A stretch of 64,000 nucleotides of DNA, from positions 262,927,111 to 262,991,110 of the forward strand of contig OX422219.1 in NCBI GenBank assembly GCA_949130495.1. Direction: 5' to 3'. Below are positions 33,257 through 46,392 of this stretch, one piece after another (position 1 is the stretch's first letter; each line of letters opens with the position of its first letter). Source of the DNA: Sambucus nigra. Taxonomy: Eukaryota > Streptophyta > Magnoliopsida > Dipsacales > Adoxaceae. The position numbers and the translations under genes are program-made. The notes beneath the pieces are model-generated. The model saw only the letters and a program-made list of their open reading frames with translations. It was not told where the DNA came from and made no database searches.

Positions 33257-34633
33257 AAATTTAAAACTAAAATGAAGGTCGTCTTAAAATGCCACCAATT
33301 CTTCAATTTACAGGTGAAATGAGTCTAGGGATATAATTGGAATGGGATGAGTTTATAGGTTAAAATGGGTGTTTAGTGTAATAAGGGTGAGGGTAATTTA
33401 AGAATGATAAGTGTGCATGTGAGGTGTCTTGAGCATATATTAGGTAAAAGGGATAAAAGTCATTTAACACATGTGGTTTTTTTATTTTATTTTATTTTTG
33501 GTTTTATATGGGTTTAATTAATGTAGAATCAGGGGTGTTTGGATGAATGGGTTATGGTCTTAAAGATGGTTCATGGATTGAAAGCTTGGGTTGGATTTAT
33601 TGGAGGTGGAAGTGGGTCTAGGTGGGGTCTTGGGATCATGGAGGGTATTGATGGTTGTAGGGTGGTTTTAATTTAAGGTGGGTTTTAGGCTTAGAGAGAG
33701 AGAGAGAAGAGAGAAAATGGGTTGATGTTTTAATGGAGGACTATGGTGAGAGAATATGGTGGTGGAGTTTTGTTTTAAGGAGGAAGAGAGAGAGAATAAA
33801 AATGAAGGGAGGTTTAAGATGATGAGAGGAGAGAGAAAATCAAAATTTGATTTGTTTACTTAGGTGTTTTGAACATGTGAGGTATGAGAAGTTATTGTGT
33901 GTGTAGGATGTATGGGAAGAAGGTGCAGGTGAGGGAGTATATTTGGTGTGCATGTGGTGTGTGGAAGTAGGGTGTGAGTGAGTGAGTGTGTTAGGTGTAT
34001 GGGTGTGTATGAAAATAATGTGTGTAGGTACTTTATTATATATATATTTACAACACACACAATAAAAAAAAAATCAAATGCGCACATATAAAATATAAAA
34101 ATACTCACAATAAAATAAAAATATAAAATATAAAAAAATATAAAAATAAAAAACAAAGAACACTAAAAATATAATAAAGAAAATATTAAATCCACACTTA
34201 ATTATACACAGACATTGACATGATGACACACACACTTATATAATATTTACATAAAATACTAAAATACTAAAAAAATAAAGACCCAAAAATAAAATAAACA
34301 TAATAAAATATAAAGAACGAAAATATAAGAAATAAAAATGACACAACCTAAATAAAATACACATATGTATTAAAAATAAAAATAATAATGCCACACACAC
34401 AATGAGCAATTATAGGACAAGCTAGGGATGCTCTGGCTTGGTTATGGGACAAGTATTTTATATGGGACTGGTTTAGGGCCTTTTAACCGCACATTTCCCT
34501 TGATTTGAAGCATTTGAAACTGCAAAAGATTTTTGACCTGCAAGAAAGACAAATACACTCATAAGGGCAATTTTGTCGAGAATTAACAATTAAAAACTGT
34601 CTATTTGGAATATTATTTCAGCACTTTTGGGTG

Positions 34634-34638
34634 CTTAT
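34634..34638. repeat. Target-site duplication CTTAT, left copy of array
   Basis: CTTAT here and at 51654-51658 flank the three-LTR array exactly. Confidence 0.88.
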
Positions 34639-36903
34639 TGTAATACCCCATGATTTTTGGATTGATAATTTAATTATTTTGGGAGAAATAAATATTTTAT
34701 TTATATTGGAGAATTTTAATTTGGCAATTGAGGTCAAAATTTGAGGATGTTAGAAAGTATTTCGAAGGACGATTCTGCATGTGCGATTGATCCCGGATGG
34801 GACAAGATAGTCAAAATGACTGTACTTGGGTCTTACTTTGGTTTTGGAATATTTTTAAGTTCGTTTGGCTCGAATTAAAGTAACCGAGTCATTTAAAGTA
34901 TGTATTATCATTTAAAGTTGGGTATTTTGAAGATAAGGCTTATTAAGCCTACGTGAGAAGCCAATCTCATTTAGAGAAAAGAGAACTCCCTAGAGAGAGG
35001 GAGAGATAAGAAGAAAGGAAGAAGAGAAATAGAAGAAAATCTTGGGGATTCCGGCTATTGCGTGATTTAGAGGAAGATTCAGACTCTACGACTTTGAGGC
35101 AAGTGATTAAACTTGCTAAATAATTCTTGTGTATAATTTATTTCATGATTTGTGGATAAATTTATGGATTTTGGATTATAAATGTTAAAACCTAGATTTT
35201 GGGAAAATCTTGCATTTGAGGTGTGTATATATGGATTTAAGGTTCTAAATTAGTGGGGTTAAGTTATTTGATGAGTATTAATGTTAGAAACATGATTGGG
35301 TTGAAAATTTGAGGTTTGAAGTTGGTATTTTGAGGTTTTTGGAAAGTTGGAGTTCTTCTAAAATGGAAGTTGGCCGAGGTACCTGCTATGGCCGGTCGAT
35401 CACGGCCAGGGGTCCGATCGACTGCACCTCAAGGGAAAAGTCTACTGCCTTCTTCCCAAGGAAAAATTGGAAATAGCGGTCGACCGGGGGTCAGGGGCCA
35501 ATCGACTGGTCCTCTATTTTTGGTCCAAGTTTGGGATTTTGTTTTCACCACAAGTCCTTTGGTTTTGAAACTTAGGAACCTTAATACATGTTATCAGAAG
35601 TATGTTTTTGGAGATTCTAGGGAGTTTTACCTAAGATGAAATGTTGGGGTCGTATTAGGTTATTGCGAGAGAGTACGATTTTGAGTTCTCGTATCGATTT
35701 AGTGGCGAATCCTCCTATCATCGAGATTTATATTTGGGGGATAATGATGGTTGATCGGTGTGTATTAAGATATATGGGGTATCCTTAATGTTTGCTGGAT
35801 TGTGAGACTTTTCATACTCTTAGGTGTGAGGGATGAGTAAGTTTCAAGTGAGGGGTCGGCATACGATAATAGGAAGGTATGCGAGTTAGCAACTATTAGT
35901 ATAATGAGAGTTATATACATATAAGTGAATTTACTTCTTTTATACATACGAGCATAGAAGAGTATGTGTACCTATATGGTGATATATATATATATGCGCA
36001 TTTATATGATGTAATTGTATATATATCTAGTGTGAATGATATATGTATACTTATTGTGTGAGCATACCCTCCATTACTATCATGGGAAGTTACGTGATGT
36101 GGGTGAGGCCCCTGGCTTGAGGAGTAGAGTGCGTATAGTCCCCAGGTCATAGTCGTCATTTATTTATTGTGTGATTTTATTCGGGGTGAGAACTCTTGGG
36201 TATGATTCGTTCTCACTTTCGGTTCAGAACTGTGACCGCTTCCTATACGTTGGGATTTGTTTTATTACCATGGCGGTGTGATAATAATTCGATATATGGT
36301 AACCCGGGATCAAGTGAGTAATTCGTGAAAGATGATAGTATTGTGAAGTATTTTATATCCATATGTGATTGATTTTGGGATATTTGTATGTACGCTAAGC
36401 GTGTTATGTGTACTTAATTATTGGGATTGAATGAGTATGCTTTGTAACTAGAGTAATGTTATAGACCCTAAATGGTTCAGAGCATCATGATCATTTCTCC
36501 CCATATGTATTCATAGTTATATGTGGGGTATTGAGGGCATAATGGACCTCAACGACCAACATTGTCAAGGGGTAGTGTATCGTGGGGGTTCCTTATTTTG
36601 ATTTCGCTTTGCGAGACGTCTCACGTACGAAATGCAGTGCAATGTTGGAAGTGGGGATAAGTTTAGTCCTTAGTACTCCGATTTATATGTTATAGCGAAA
36701 TAAGGTTTTATGAGAATAAACTGGAATAATATTTTATATAATTAATCGATGTTATAAGCATCAAGCATTGAGGGCATAATGAATGTCGACAATCAACAGT
36801 GGCAAGGAGTAGTGTATCGGGGGGGTTCCTTGTTTGGATTTTGCTTTACGAGGCGTCCCACGCATGAAACGCAGTGCAATGTTGAGAGTTGGGAGAAGTT
36901 TAG
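34639..36903 (+). mobile_element. LTR T1, left part
   Basis: Starts TGTAATACCCC. It has a GA-rich leader (34970-35030), donor-like TGAGGCAAGT (35095-35104) and a GTCGAC-type palindrome cluster (35388-35510). It carries two tandem copies (from about 36531 and 36769) of a ~240-base subrepeat starting GAGGGCATAATG. It is cut at 36903 by a solo LTR and continues at 39845. Confidence 0.88.
35388..35512. repeat. GGTCGACC-type palindrome cluster (LTR T1)
   Basis: GCCGGTCGATC, CCGATCGAC, GCGGTCGACCGG and CAATCGACTGG lie in two pairs, each partner joined by a GGCCAGGGG- or GGGTCAGGGG-like spacer. Confidence 0.8.
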
Positions 36904-39839
36904 TGTAATACCCCGTATTTTTGTGATATTTATTTATGGGATTAATTAAATTAAATGCGTATTAATTGGAAATTAATCCGGGTTAAAAATACTAGCGAGA
37001 TGTGAGTTTGTATTTGATTATATGTGCATATATGATTATATATGAATAGTGAATTATGAATTTTGTCGTGAGATTGAAATACGACAATTTGGAAATTTTG
37101 TTGAGACGCGTGTGACAGTCGCGTCAGAGAAATATTTATTCTAATTAAAAAGTGAATTTTAGTTCTATTATCCGTATGGTCGTTTTGAGTGCGCCAACGC
37201 GTTCGGAAGGGTCGAAATAGTCAGAAAACACTAGTCGGGGGTTTGGTTTGGGTCCCGAGGTATTTTTAGGCCATACCGGCAACCCAAAAGGGCAGTTTGG
37301 TAATTTTAGAATTTTGGGATTTTTTATTAACGAATTTTAGGAGTTTTAAATGGAAAATTAAAACACCCACTAACCCATTACCAACCATTTACTAATTAGA
37401 GGGCTACGGGAGTTATTAGAAGAAAACCCAAAAATTCCTAAGACAAACCCTAGCCTCCATAGCCACCATTAGAGAAGAGCTTGTAGAGGGAGAGATATAA
37501 GGATTCTGCAGAGAGAGAGAGAATACTCCAGCAAATCGACATCAAAATCAGAGATTCCAATAAGGCAAGTGGTTTAATTCCAATTAATTTCAGAGAATGT
37601 TTCTTCCATGTGTAGGAATTGATAAAAATCTGATTGTTCTTGGGAGTTAATGAAAAACCCATTAAATTGGAAATAGAATCTTACATATTGATGAGGAATT
37701 GCATGTAGAATTATATGTAGGCGATTATTCTGATGTTAATAATATCTTGGATGAAACAAAAACGGATTTTAGTAGGTTCAATGATGATTTATAAATGCTA
37801 GGGTTCATGTTCATATAATTTGGGGATAAATGAAGAGATTTGAAGATTTGATGATGTTTAAGATGAGTTAAGCCCTATATAAACGTTTTATTATGAACTA
37901 TGAGTGTTTAGTAAGTATTATGAACCTTAAAATGATGTTGGGTTGATTTTTATGTGGGATTAGGAGTGAAGAAAATTGGGAAAAACGAAATAAGGATTTC
38001 TGGGCTCGAAACTGGCCACTCGTTAGAAGACCTGCCCAGGTTGTTCGAACGAGCTCGTTCGAACGAGCTTCTAACGAGTTGACCTTTGACTTCTAATGAG
38101 GGTGAAGTTCGTTCGATAATCTCGTTCGAACGAGACCTCGTTAGATAGCCCAGTTTGTTCGAACGAACTCTTGTTCGAACAGCCTCGTTCGAACGAGACT
38201 TCGAACGAGTTGACAGTTTAGGCTTTTTAGCCTGTTTTGATCCCCGAGTGTCCCGTAACCTTGTGTATATGTAGAGATAACCTTCCCTTGATGATTAATT
38301 GTTATAGTGGGGATGTTTGGGATATAATGAGGAGTCAAACCTAGAAGAGTAGTTTGAACCTAAGGGTAAATGTTAAGTAGGACGTGAGTGTCTATTACAT
38401 TGCGAGAACTATTGACGGCCCAATTTATTATATTAACCGGGAACATATAAATTGTGTAGTATTATATGTCGGTACGAGAATGAGAAGTGTACCACCAATA
38501 TATTATGGTGATTACTAAGATGTGTGAATACTTAGTATATGTATTGATTTTATGTGTATGACATACCTACCATACTTGCTATCACGGGAGGTTTGCATTC
38601 TCTTAGGGCCCTCTAATCCTTGTGTTGCCCGGATTTAGACTGGTTACCTTGATGAACATAGGTCAGAGAAGGACTTATTGGGATGTTAATAAGTCTGTTG
38701 ATCGTGGGAGCGCAGGTATGTGCGTGACCCATGTGATGTGACTGTGTTCGCCTCTATTATTTGCGATGTTGTTATCTGAGAACTATTCCTGAGAGATTCG
38801 AAATATGTGATCCTTATGTACGTGATGTACCGGGATGGATAGCAGAGTATGTGTGCACCGCAGCTAGTCTCGGGGTGCTTGTATTGTATATTTATGACGT
38901 GAATAATATACACTTAATCAATGGGAACTTTCATGATTGGTATTGCGAATAATATTTATGGTAATGTAGTGAGAGAGCATAACGGGTTAACTGATAGTGA
39001 ATGGTATTACTAATTGAGAATCTGAGTTTAAGTGAAGCCCTCTATTTATTTGATAACGCTAGAATCTAATAAGGGAATCGAGTAGTAAGGGGTAGAACTT
39101 ATTACGGTTTGGTTAGATATGTATGTCATTTAGATGGGTGCGGTACGTTAGGATTGCACATGTAGTCGAGAGGTGAGAATTTCATGTGAGTGCACGTCCT
39201 AACATGTATTTTGCATTTAATGTTTTAATATTATTAAAACACTTGCTGTTTTTAAAATGATTTCCACTTTCGGGCTCTGACCCATTTGCTTTGAAATCTA
39301 TTTTTTTTTTTTGTAAAAACCATTTTAGGTGCCCAGCCACAAGGACACCATGCTTAGGATTCTCATTCAGGTTACGAGCTGTAGCTGTTTGTGGAAGTTA
39401 CAGAACTTTGCTTGTAGACGCTTCATCTACATTGACTCTATATGCAGCATTTATCAGTTGTAGGGCATGTCGCCCATTTATTTAGAGACTTTCTTTTATT
39501 TCAGTTATTCAGACTTATGGCATGTATTAATTCAGGATTCTGACTTGTCATTTTATTTCCAGTTGTGGGATTGTTGTGAGGAGTTTTCCTCCGGACTTTT
39601 AATTCTTCGTTGGTTATTTATTACTTCATTATGGTGAATGGTTGTTACTCTTTCATTATTCTTTTACTGCATGTTAATCAGACTTAACTTAAAATTTGGC
39701 ACTTACTTTTTAAATACTAGGTGGTTAGTAATTATTAAAATGTTTTGGACAGTGATGCTATTAACTCAACCAACTTGGCATTTTGTATTGATTTAATAAA
39801 GGAGTAGCTACCCGGTATTTAATTAGTCGGGGTGTCACA
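36904..39839 (+). mobile_element. Solo LTR of the element A family
   Basis: 2936 bases, starting TGTAATACCCCG and ending GGGGTGTCACA, co-linear with the element A LTRs throughout, and flanked by TTTAG (36899-36903 and 39840-39844). It has donor-like AAGGCAAGT (37562), palindromes (38041-38211) and the acceptor-joined block (39327). It is more diverged from the element A LTRs than these are from each other, so it is an independent insertion. Confidence 0.93.
38041..38211. repeat. TTCGAACGAG palindrome cluster (solo LTR)
   Basis: TTCGAA cores near 38044, 38058, 38123, 38159, 38174, 38188 and 38200; the best-preserved array of this family. Confidence 0.85.
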
Positions 39840-39844
39840 TTTAG

Positions 39845-40772
39845 TCCTTAGCATTTAGATGCTAATAATTCGTGTAAGTTAATTACTAGAATCCAATAAA
39901 TTCTAGTAGGAGATATGTATATGTATATTTATAAGTTAAAATAAGTTTAGGTCCACATTTGGGTTATGGTAGAATCGAAAGTTAATTATTATATTTTAGA
40001 CGATGGGTTACGCGAGTCTGGTTTTGGCATAGGTTAGAGTAACTTGTCCCTCGGAAGTATTGGACCGTTATTTCAAGGATCATGTGCATATGCTTAGGTG
40101 CTCGCTCTAGTTGAGAGGTGAGTTGGATTTTCTGAGAGTGCGACTCAACTTAAATCATGTTATAGTGCAATTATAATTATTATGCATTTTAATGCACTTG
40201 CTAAAATATTTTCACACCTCGGGCTCTGACCCGTTTATATTTTCCTCTTGCTATATATATTGTATTATTTTAGGTGTTCCTCCACAAGGACACCAGTGAT
40301 GTTTTCTATCGAGTGTATTCGTGGAGCTGTGGCAGTAGCGAACTGTCGCGGGATTTTGATATAGTCGTTTCCTATCTTTTGTATATCTAGATTAGGGTTC
40401 AGTTTGTTTATCGGGCTTACACCCTAGAGTTGTAGTTGGAGCATTTTGTTTATATTTCTTTTCACAGTCGTTGTATTGTATGTGACCCGACAGCATATTC
40501 GGGTATTTACTATTGTGTATTTATTTGTTGTACTATTGGACTATTCTCTTTTATCTTAGCATGTGTGTTTTTATTATAATGTTCAGTTGTTATTATGTTG
40601 TTGGTTGGTTATTGCACTGTATGTTTTAAATTTTGTTGGCACCCTCTTTTTATAGTATTGGGTAGTTAGCTATGTTTATTTTAGTATCGTCAGTAGACGC
40701 TGAGAATGATCCACTCGAGATTCCTAATTAATTATAATATAGGACTGGCCACTCGTTATTATTTTAAGCGGG
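39845..40772 (+). mobile_element. LTR T1, right part, with deleted terminus and PBS
   Basis: Continues LTR T1 and has the CGGGCTCTGACCCG box (40219), the acceptor-joined block (40273) and the GCTGAGAATGATCC box. At 40772 the sequence jumps from GCGGGG to CATCAGATTCTAG. Compared with 46201-46225, about 20 bases with the LTR end GTGTCACA and most of the PBS are missing. Confidence 0.85.
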
Positions 40773-40941
40773 GCATCAGATTCTAGTGCCTTTAGAATCT
40801 GTGTTGGTTTTTGGCGTTCCTCCATAAGCGTTCTTGATGTAGAGCCCTATTATTAGGACTGTTGTGTTCTTTACGACTTTATTTTCTTCTACGATGTGTA
40901 ATCACTTGAACGACGTTATGATATAATTGTTATTATTTTAG

Positions 40942-41982
40942 ATGCCACTGAAGAGAGGTCATCCTGGCAGGGCAAATAGAGGGGTTGAGAATATGGAACC
41001 CCAAATGCCTCAAGGGGCTATGACCACAGTCGAAGTTTCCAATATTGTGGCACAAGCGGTAACTACTGCCATTTCTGCAATGGCACATCAACCTACAGCT
41101 TAAGCATCCCAAGCCCACCCAGGGCCATCTACGTGGAAAAGAGTACGGGAAGATTTTAGGAAGGGACATCCTTCAGAATTTTTAGGGGGATCCGACGCAA
41201 TGGTTACAAGTCGTTGGAAGAAGAGTATGCAAAGGCACCTTCGAATGGTTCAATATAGTGAGGTACATAAATAATTTCTCGCAACCTTTAAGTTAACGGG
41301 AGCAACTCTCCAATGGTTGGAATCAATCACCACATTGGAGCAGAGAGATGCGATGCCCATAGCAGATTTTTGGAAACTCTTTGATCGAAAGTATTTTCCT
41401 TCCGCGATACAGAAGGAAATGAGGAGGAAGTTTTTGGATGTGTTTCAAGGTAATCGAATGGTGGTCGAGTATGAAGAAGAATTTACTTGATTGGCGAATT
41501 TAGTGCCCGATGAGGTCGATACAGAGGATAAGCTAATATTGAAGTTCTTGGGAGGTTTAGATTGGCGAATTCGGCAGCATTTGTTAGCGAACCCATTGTT
41601 AGTGACCTTTACCGAGGTAGTGAATGTGACATTGTTACAGTGTTAGGAATATAGTCTTCGTTCGCAAGGGGGTAAGAACTTTAGAGACTCGAGTTCATCA
41701 AGTAGGTATGGAGATGAGAATGCCAGTGGAGCAAGATGGTATGAACAGGATTATCGAGGGTCGCAACAACGTTTTGTTCCTCAGGATGCGCAGGGAAGAT
41801 TTACTGGTAGATGTTTCTTTTGTAAAGAAATAGGCCATAGGAAAAGAGATTGTCCCGAAAGAGGTAGAGGGCCACTTTTTGAGGAGATTTTGGATGTGCA
41901 ACCCCTACAAAAGATCATAGGCTACTTTGGACCAGAGGATTTTGAGATGGAAACCATCGATGATGCGATGCATTCGGACTAA
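40942..41982 (+). pseudogene. gag: gag of array unit 1 (capsid and zinc knuckle)
   Basis: ATG at 40942, directly after TTATTTTAG. The frame gives MPLKRGHPGR, IVAQAVTTAISAMA, the gag domain with RVREDFRKGHPSEF and FDRKYFPSAIQKEMRRK, and a CCHC knuckle CFFCKEIGHRKRDC at 41812-41853, ending TAA at 41980 after 346 codons. The register is kept throughout. Internal stops lie at 41101, about 41270, about 41488 and 41643, where Gln or Arg codons are expected. The protein is related to element A gag but clearly distinct. No RT or integrase follows. Confidence 0.88.
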
Positions 41983-43003
41983 AGAGGTGTGGTGCAAATT
42001 ATATTCCTTTGTGATCAGGATTATGCTTTGATAGGTATTGGGAGTATCGCAAGTAAGATTTTAATGAGTGGTTAGTTGTTTTAACCCTATTATGTATGGA
42101 ATGACTCGAAAGAGAGGAGTGACCAAGTGAGGATCTTAGATGATATCTTTTGGGAGAATAAATTGTCTTGTGATGTGCTAGTAGAGAGTTATGACATAGT
42201 TTTGGATTGTTGGAATCGTTGAAACGCATTGGATAGTAGCGATAGGCTATCGTTTTATAGTCGTACTAGACTTATGTATTCGGAATGTTCTATTTATGGA
42301 AGAGCCTAGTGTATGGAAATATTTGGTTATGAGGTAAGGGATTCTTATTACTGAAGAGATTCAGGATTTAGTGAGTTGTTTTGAGACAGGAATTTTAGCT
42401 CATGGTTGTGTTAGTTTTGAGAACTAAATGCTGGTAAGAATATTGTATTTGTTGGCACCTTGTTTCTTGGGCATAAGGTATTTGATTTGGATGTCAAAAA
42501 ACATAAACTGTTTTTAAAATAAAATTATTTTATAGGCCTTCGGGCAATATCAAAATTTATTTAAAAACATTTTCCTTAAACTTTAGTCCCGATCTAACTG
42601 ATCTCAATCCCCGAAAAAGCTACATAGTAGTGTATTGGGAGGGTTCCTTATTTGGATTTCTCTGGCGAGACCACCCCCGCATGAAAGTAGCGAATGTTAG
42701 GAATTGAGAAGAGTTAAATCTTTGAACATTTCAAATTTTTTATATAATTAGTATGTTAAAATGGATTAATTTATTTCGAGTTATTGTACGAACGGAGGCA
42801 AAGTGAAGCCGGGTTATGTTTATACGAGTTGAGCTCGGGTACTGGGTGTATGGGCGCCTTGGTTGGCAGATTTGGTTTTAAATTTAATATGATTCACCGT
42901 GAGAAGTGGGAGGAATAGATCTAGTGATCTTGAGGGAAGGTGTCATTGGAGCTAGTTGATATTTGGAGTACTAGGCTTAGCTTAATTTGGAGGATGAAAT
43001 TCT
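41983..43003 (+). mobile_element. Non-gag part of internal region 1, no clear gene
   Basis: About 1 kb between the gag stop and the PPT. One frame contains CDVLVESYDIVLDCW, which weakly recalls the protease segment LVLDIHVHDVIIGMDW of element A; this may be a protease trace. From about 42600 there is a decayed copy of the LTR subrepeat (GTAGTGTATTGGGAGGGTTCC). I see no RT, RNase H or integrase motif. Confidence 0.55.
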
Positions 43004-43019
43004 TGTAAGGGGGGAAGTC
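43004..43019 (+). other. Polypurine tract before LTR T2
   Basis: TGTAAGGGGGGAAGTC abuts the LTR TG. Confidence 0.88.
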
Positions 43020-46000
43020 TGTAATACCCCGTGATTTTTGGGTTGATAATTTAATTATTTTGCGAGAAATAAATGTTTTATTTATATTGGAGAATTTTAA
43101 TTTGGCAATTGAGGTCAAAATTTGAGGATGTTAGAAAGTAGTTCGAATGACGATTCTGAGTGTGCGGTTGATCCCGGATGGGCCGATATAGTCAAAATGA
43201 CTTTACTTGGGTCTTACTTTGGTTCCGAAATATTTTTAAGTTCATTTAGCTCGAATTAAAGTAATCGAGTCATTTAAAATGTGTATTATCATTTAAAGTT
43301 GGGTATTTTGGAGATAAGGCTTATTAAGCCTACGTGAGAAGCCAATCTCATTTAAAGAAAAGAGAAAGCCTTAGAGAGAGAGAGAAGAAGAAGAAAGGAA
43401 GAAGAGAAAGAGAAGAAAAGATTTGGGATTCCGGCTATTGCGCAATTTCGAGGAAGATTCAGACCCTACGACTTTGAGGCGAGTGATTAAACTTGCTAAA
43501 TAATTCTTGTGTATCATTTATTTCATGATTTGGGGATAAATTTATGGATTTTGGGTTATAAATGTTAAAACCTAGATTTTGGGAAAATCTTTCATTTGAG
43601 GCGTGTATATATGGATTTAAGGTTCTAAATTAGTGGGGTTAAGTTAATTGATGAGTATTAATGTTAGAAACATTATTGGGTAGAAGCTTTGGGGTTTGAA
43701 GTTGGTATTTTGATGTTTTTGGAAAGTTGGAGTTATTCCAAAATGGAAGTTGGCCGAGGTACCTGTTATGGCCGGTCGATCAGGGCCAGGGGGCCGGTCG
43801 ACCGTGCCTCAAGGGAAAAGTCTACTGCCTTCTTCCCAAGGAAAAATTGGAAATCGCGGTCGATCGGGGGTCAGGGGCCGGTCGACTGGTCCTCTATTTT
43901 TGGTCCAAGTTTGGGATTTTGTTTTCACCGCTTGTCCTTTGGTTTTGAAACTTAGGAACCTTAATACATGTTATCAGAAGTATGTTTTTGGAGATTCTAG
44001 GGAGTTTTACCTAAGATAAAATGTTGGGGTCGTATTAGGTTATTGCGAGAGAGTACGATTTTGAGTTCTCGTATCGATTTAGTGGCGAATCCTCCTATCA
44101 TCGAGATTTATATTTGGGAGATAATGATGGTTGATCGGTGTGTATTAAGATATATGGGGTATCCTTAATGTTTGCTGGATTGCGAGACTTTTCATACTCT
44201 TAGGTGTAACGGATGAGTAAGTTTCAAGTGAGGGGTCGGCATACGATAATGGGAAGGTATGCGAGTTAGCAACTATTAGTATAATGAGAGTTATATACTT
44301 ATAAGTGAATTTACTTCTTTTATACATACAAGCATAGAAGAGTATGTGTACCTATATGGTGATATATATATATATATATATATATGCGCATTTATATGAT
44401 GTAATTGTATATATATCTAGTGTGAATGATATATGTATACTTATTGTGTGAGCATACCCTCCATTACTATCATGGGAAGTTACGCGATGTGGGTGAGGCC
44501 CCTGGCTTGAGGAGTAGAGTGCGTATAGTCCCCAGGTCATAATCGTCATTTATTTATTGTGTGATTTTATTCGGGGTGAGAAGTCTTGGATATAATTCGT
44601 TCTCACTTTCGGTTCAGAACTATGATCGCTTTCTATACATTGTGATTTGTTTTTTTACCATGGAGGTGTGATAATAATCCGATATATGGTAACCCGAAAT
44701 AAAGTGAGTAATTCCTGGAAGATGATAGCATTGTGAAGTATTTTATATCCATATGTGATTGAATTTTGGGATATTTGTATGTACACTAAGCGTGTTATGT
44801 GTACTTCATTGTTGGAATTGAATGAGTGTGCTTTGTAACTAGAGTAATGTTATAGACCCTAAATGGTTCAAAGAATTATCGTATTTATGTGATTAGAGAT
44901 CATTGCAACCAATATGTATTCATAGTTATGTGTGGGGTACCGAGGGCATAATGGACCTCAACGACCAACATTGTCAAGGAGTAGTGTATCGGGGTCGCTT
45001 TGCGAGACGTACCACGCACGAAACGCAGTGCAATGTTGGGAGTAAGTATAAGTTTAGTCCTTAGTACTCAGATTTATATGTTATAGTGAAACAAGGTTTT
45101 ATGAGAATAAACTGGATTAATATTTTATATAAGTAATCGATGTTATATGGGTCATTCATTGAGGGCATAATGAATCTCGACAATCAACAGTGCCAAGGAG
45201 TAGTGTATCGGGGAGTTTCCTTGTTTGGATTTCGCTTTGCGAGACGTCCCAAGCACGAAACGCAGTGCAATGTTGAGAGTTTTGAGAAGTTTAGTCCTTA
45301 GCATTTAGATGCTAATAACTTGTGTAAGTTAATAACTAGAATCCGAGAAATTCTAGTAGGAGATATGCATATTTATATTTATAAGTTAAAATAAGTTTAG
45401 ACGCACATTTGGGTTATGGTAGAATCGAAAGTTTATGGTTATGTTTTAGTTGATGGGTTACGCGAGTGTGGTTTTGTAGGAAGTATTAGGCAGTTATTTC
45501 GAGGATCATGTGCATACGTTTAGGTGTGCTCTCTAGTTGAGAGGTGAGTTGGATTTTCTGGAGAGTGCGACTCCACTTAAAAAGTGTTATAGTGCAATTA
45601 TAATTATTATGCATTTTAATGCACTTGATAAAATGTTTTCACACCTCAGGCTCTGACGCGTTTATATTTTCCTCTTGTTATATATATATATTGTATTATT
45701 TTAGGAGTTCCTCCGCAAGGATGCCAGTGATGTTTTCTATCCAGTGTATTTGTGGAGCTGTGGCAATAGCGGACTGTCGCGAGATTTTGATATAGCCGTT
45801 TCCTATCTTTTGTATATCTAGATTAGGATTCAGTTTGTTTATCGGGCTTACACCCTGGAGTTGTAGTTGGAGCATTTTGTTTATATTTCTTTTCACAGTC
45901 GTTGTATTGTCTATGACCCGACAACATATTCGAGTATTTCCTTTTGTGTATTTCTTTGGCATACTATATAACTATTCTCTTTTATCTTAGCATGTGTGTG

Positions 46001-46211
46001 TTCATTATCATGTTCAGTAGTTATTATGTTGTTGGTTAGTTATTGCACTATATGTTTTAAATTTTTTTGGCACCCTCTTTTTATAGTATTGGGTAGTTAG
46101 CTATGTTTATTTTAGTATCGTCAGTAGATGCTAAGAATGATCCACTTGAGATTCCTGATTAATTATAGTATAGGGCTGGCCACCCGTTATTATTTTAAGC
46201 GGGGTGTCACA
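43020..46211 (+). mobile_element. LTR T2 (shared middle LTR)
   Basis: This 3192-base LTR is co-linear with T1 (3193 bases without the nested LTR) and T3. It starts TGTAATACCCCG and ends GGGGTGTCACA. The donor-like site is decayed to GAGGCGAGT (43476). Palindromes are at 43773-43890, and the acceptor-joined block at 45713 reads AG|GAGTTCC. Confidence 0.92.
43773..43890. repeat. GGTCGACC-type palindrome cluster (LTR T2)
   Basis: CCGGTCGATC, CCGGTCGACCG, CGGTCGATCG and CCGGTCGACTGG, in the same order as T1 and T3. Confidence 0.8.
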
Positions 46212-46213
46212 GG

Positions 46214-46225
46214 TGGTATCAGAGC
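46214..46225 (+). other. Primer binding site, initiator tRNA-Met type
   Basis: TGGTATCAGAGC two bases after LTR T2, identical to element A. Confidence 0.93.
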
Positions 46226-46380
46226 ATTAGGTTCTAGTGTCTTTAGGATCTGTGTGGGTTTTCTGCATTCTTCCGTAAGCGTTCTTGATGTAGAGCCCTA
46301 TTATTATAACTGTTGTGTTCTTTACGTCTTTATTGTCTTTTGCGATGTGTAATCTCTTGAATGATGTTTTGATACAATTG

Positions 46381-46392
46381 TTCTTGTTTCAG
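46381..46392 (+). other. Splice-acceptor-like TTCTTGTTTCAG before gag ATG
   Basis: Directly abuts the gag ATG at 46393 and has the same twelve bases as at 16583-16594 in element A. Confidence 0.4.

Larger units (their letters stand above)
32567..34638 (-). mobile_element. LTR X, minus strand, interrupted 2 bases from its end
   Basis: The unit starts TGATAACTTGC at 32567 and ends ...TGCTTAT at 34638; the final CA is at 51659-51660 after the inserted array. The restored terminal inverted repeat is TGATAA/TTATCA. A PPT-like tract at 51661-51674 follows, so on the minus strand this is a 3' LTR. Left flank CTTTT nearly matches TTTTT after 57683. No coding capacity is seen; 33840-34156 is low-complexity TG/CA and AT sequence. 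The same LTR is partly repeated at 56018-57683. Confidence 0.6.

Noticed and set aside
33840..34156. TG/CA-rich frames of 72 and 98 codons
   Set aside because: Low-complexity sequence in LTR X; His/Thr and Phe/Tyr runs with no domain. The second LTR copy has a different open frame.
35370..35639. 89-codon open frame present in all three T LTRs (35370, 43750, 49183)
   Set aside because: The copies are the same LTR, so conservation is by descent. Overlapping frames are open too, because the palindrome-rich segment is GC-rich and poor in stops. No domain is recognisable.
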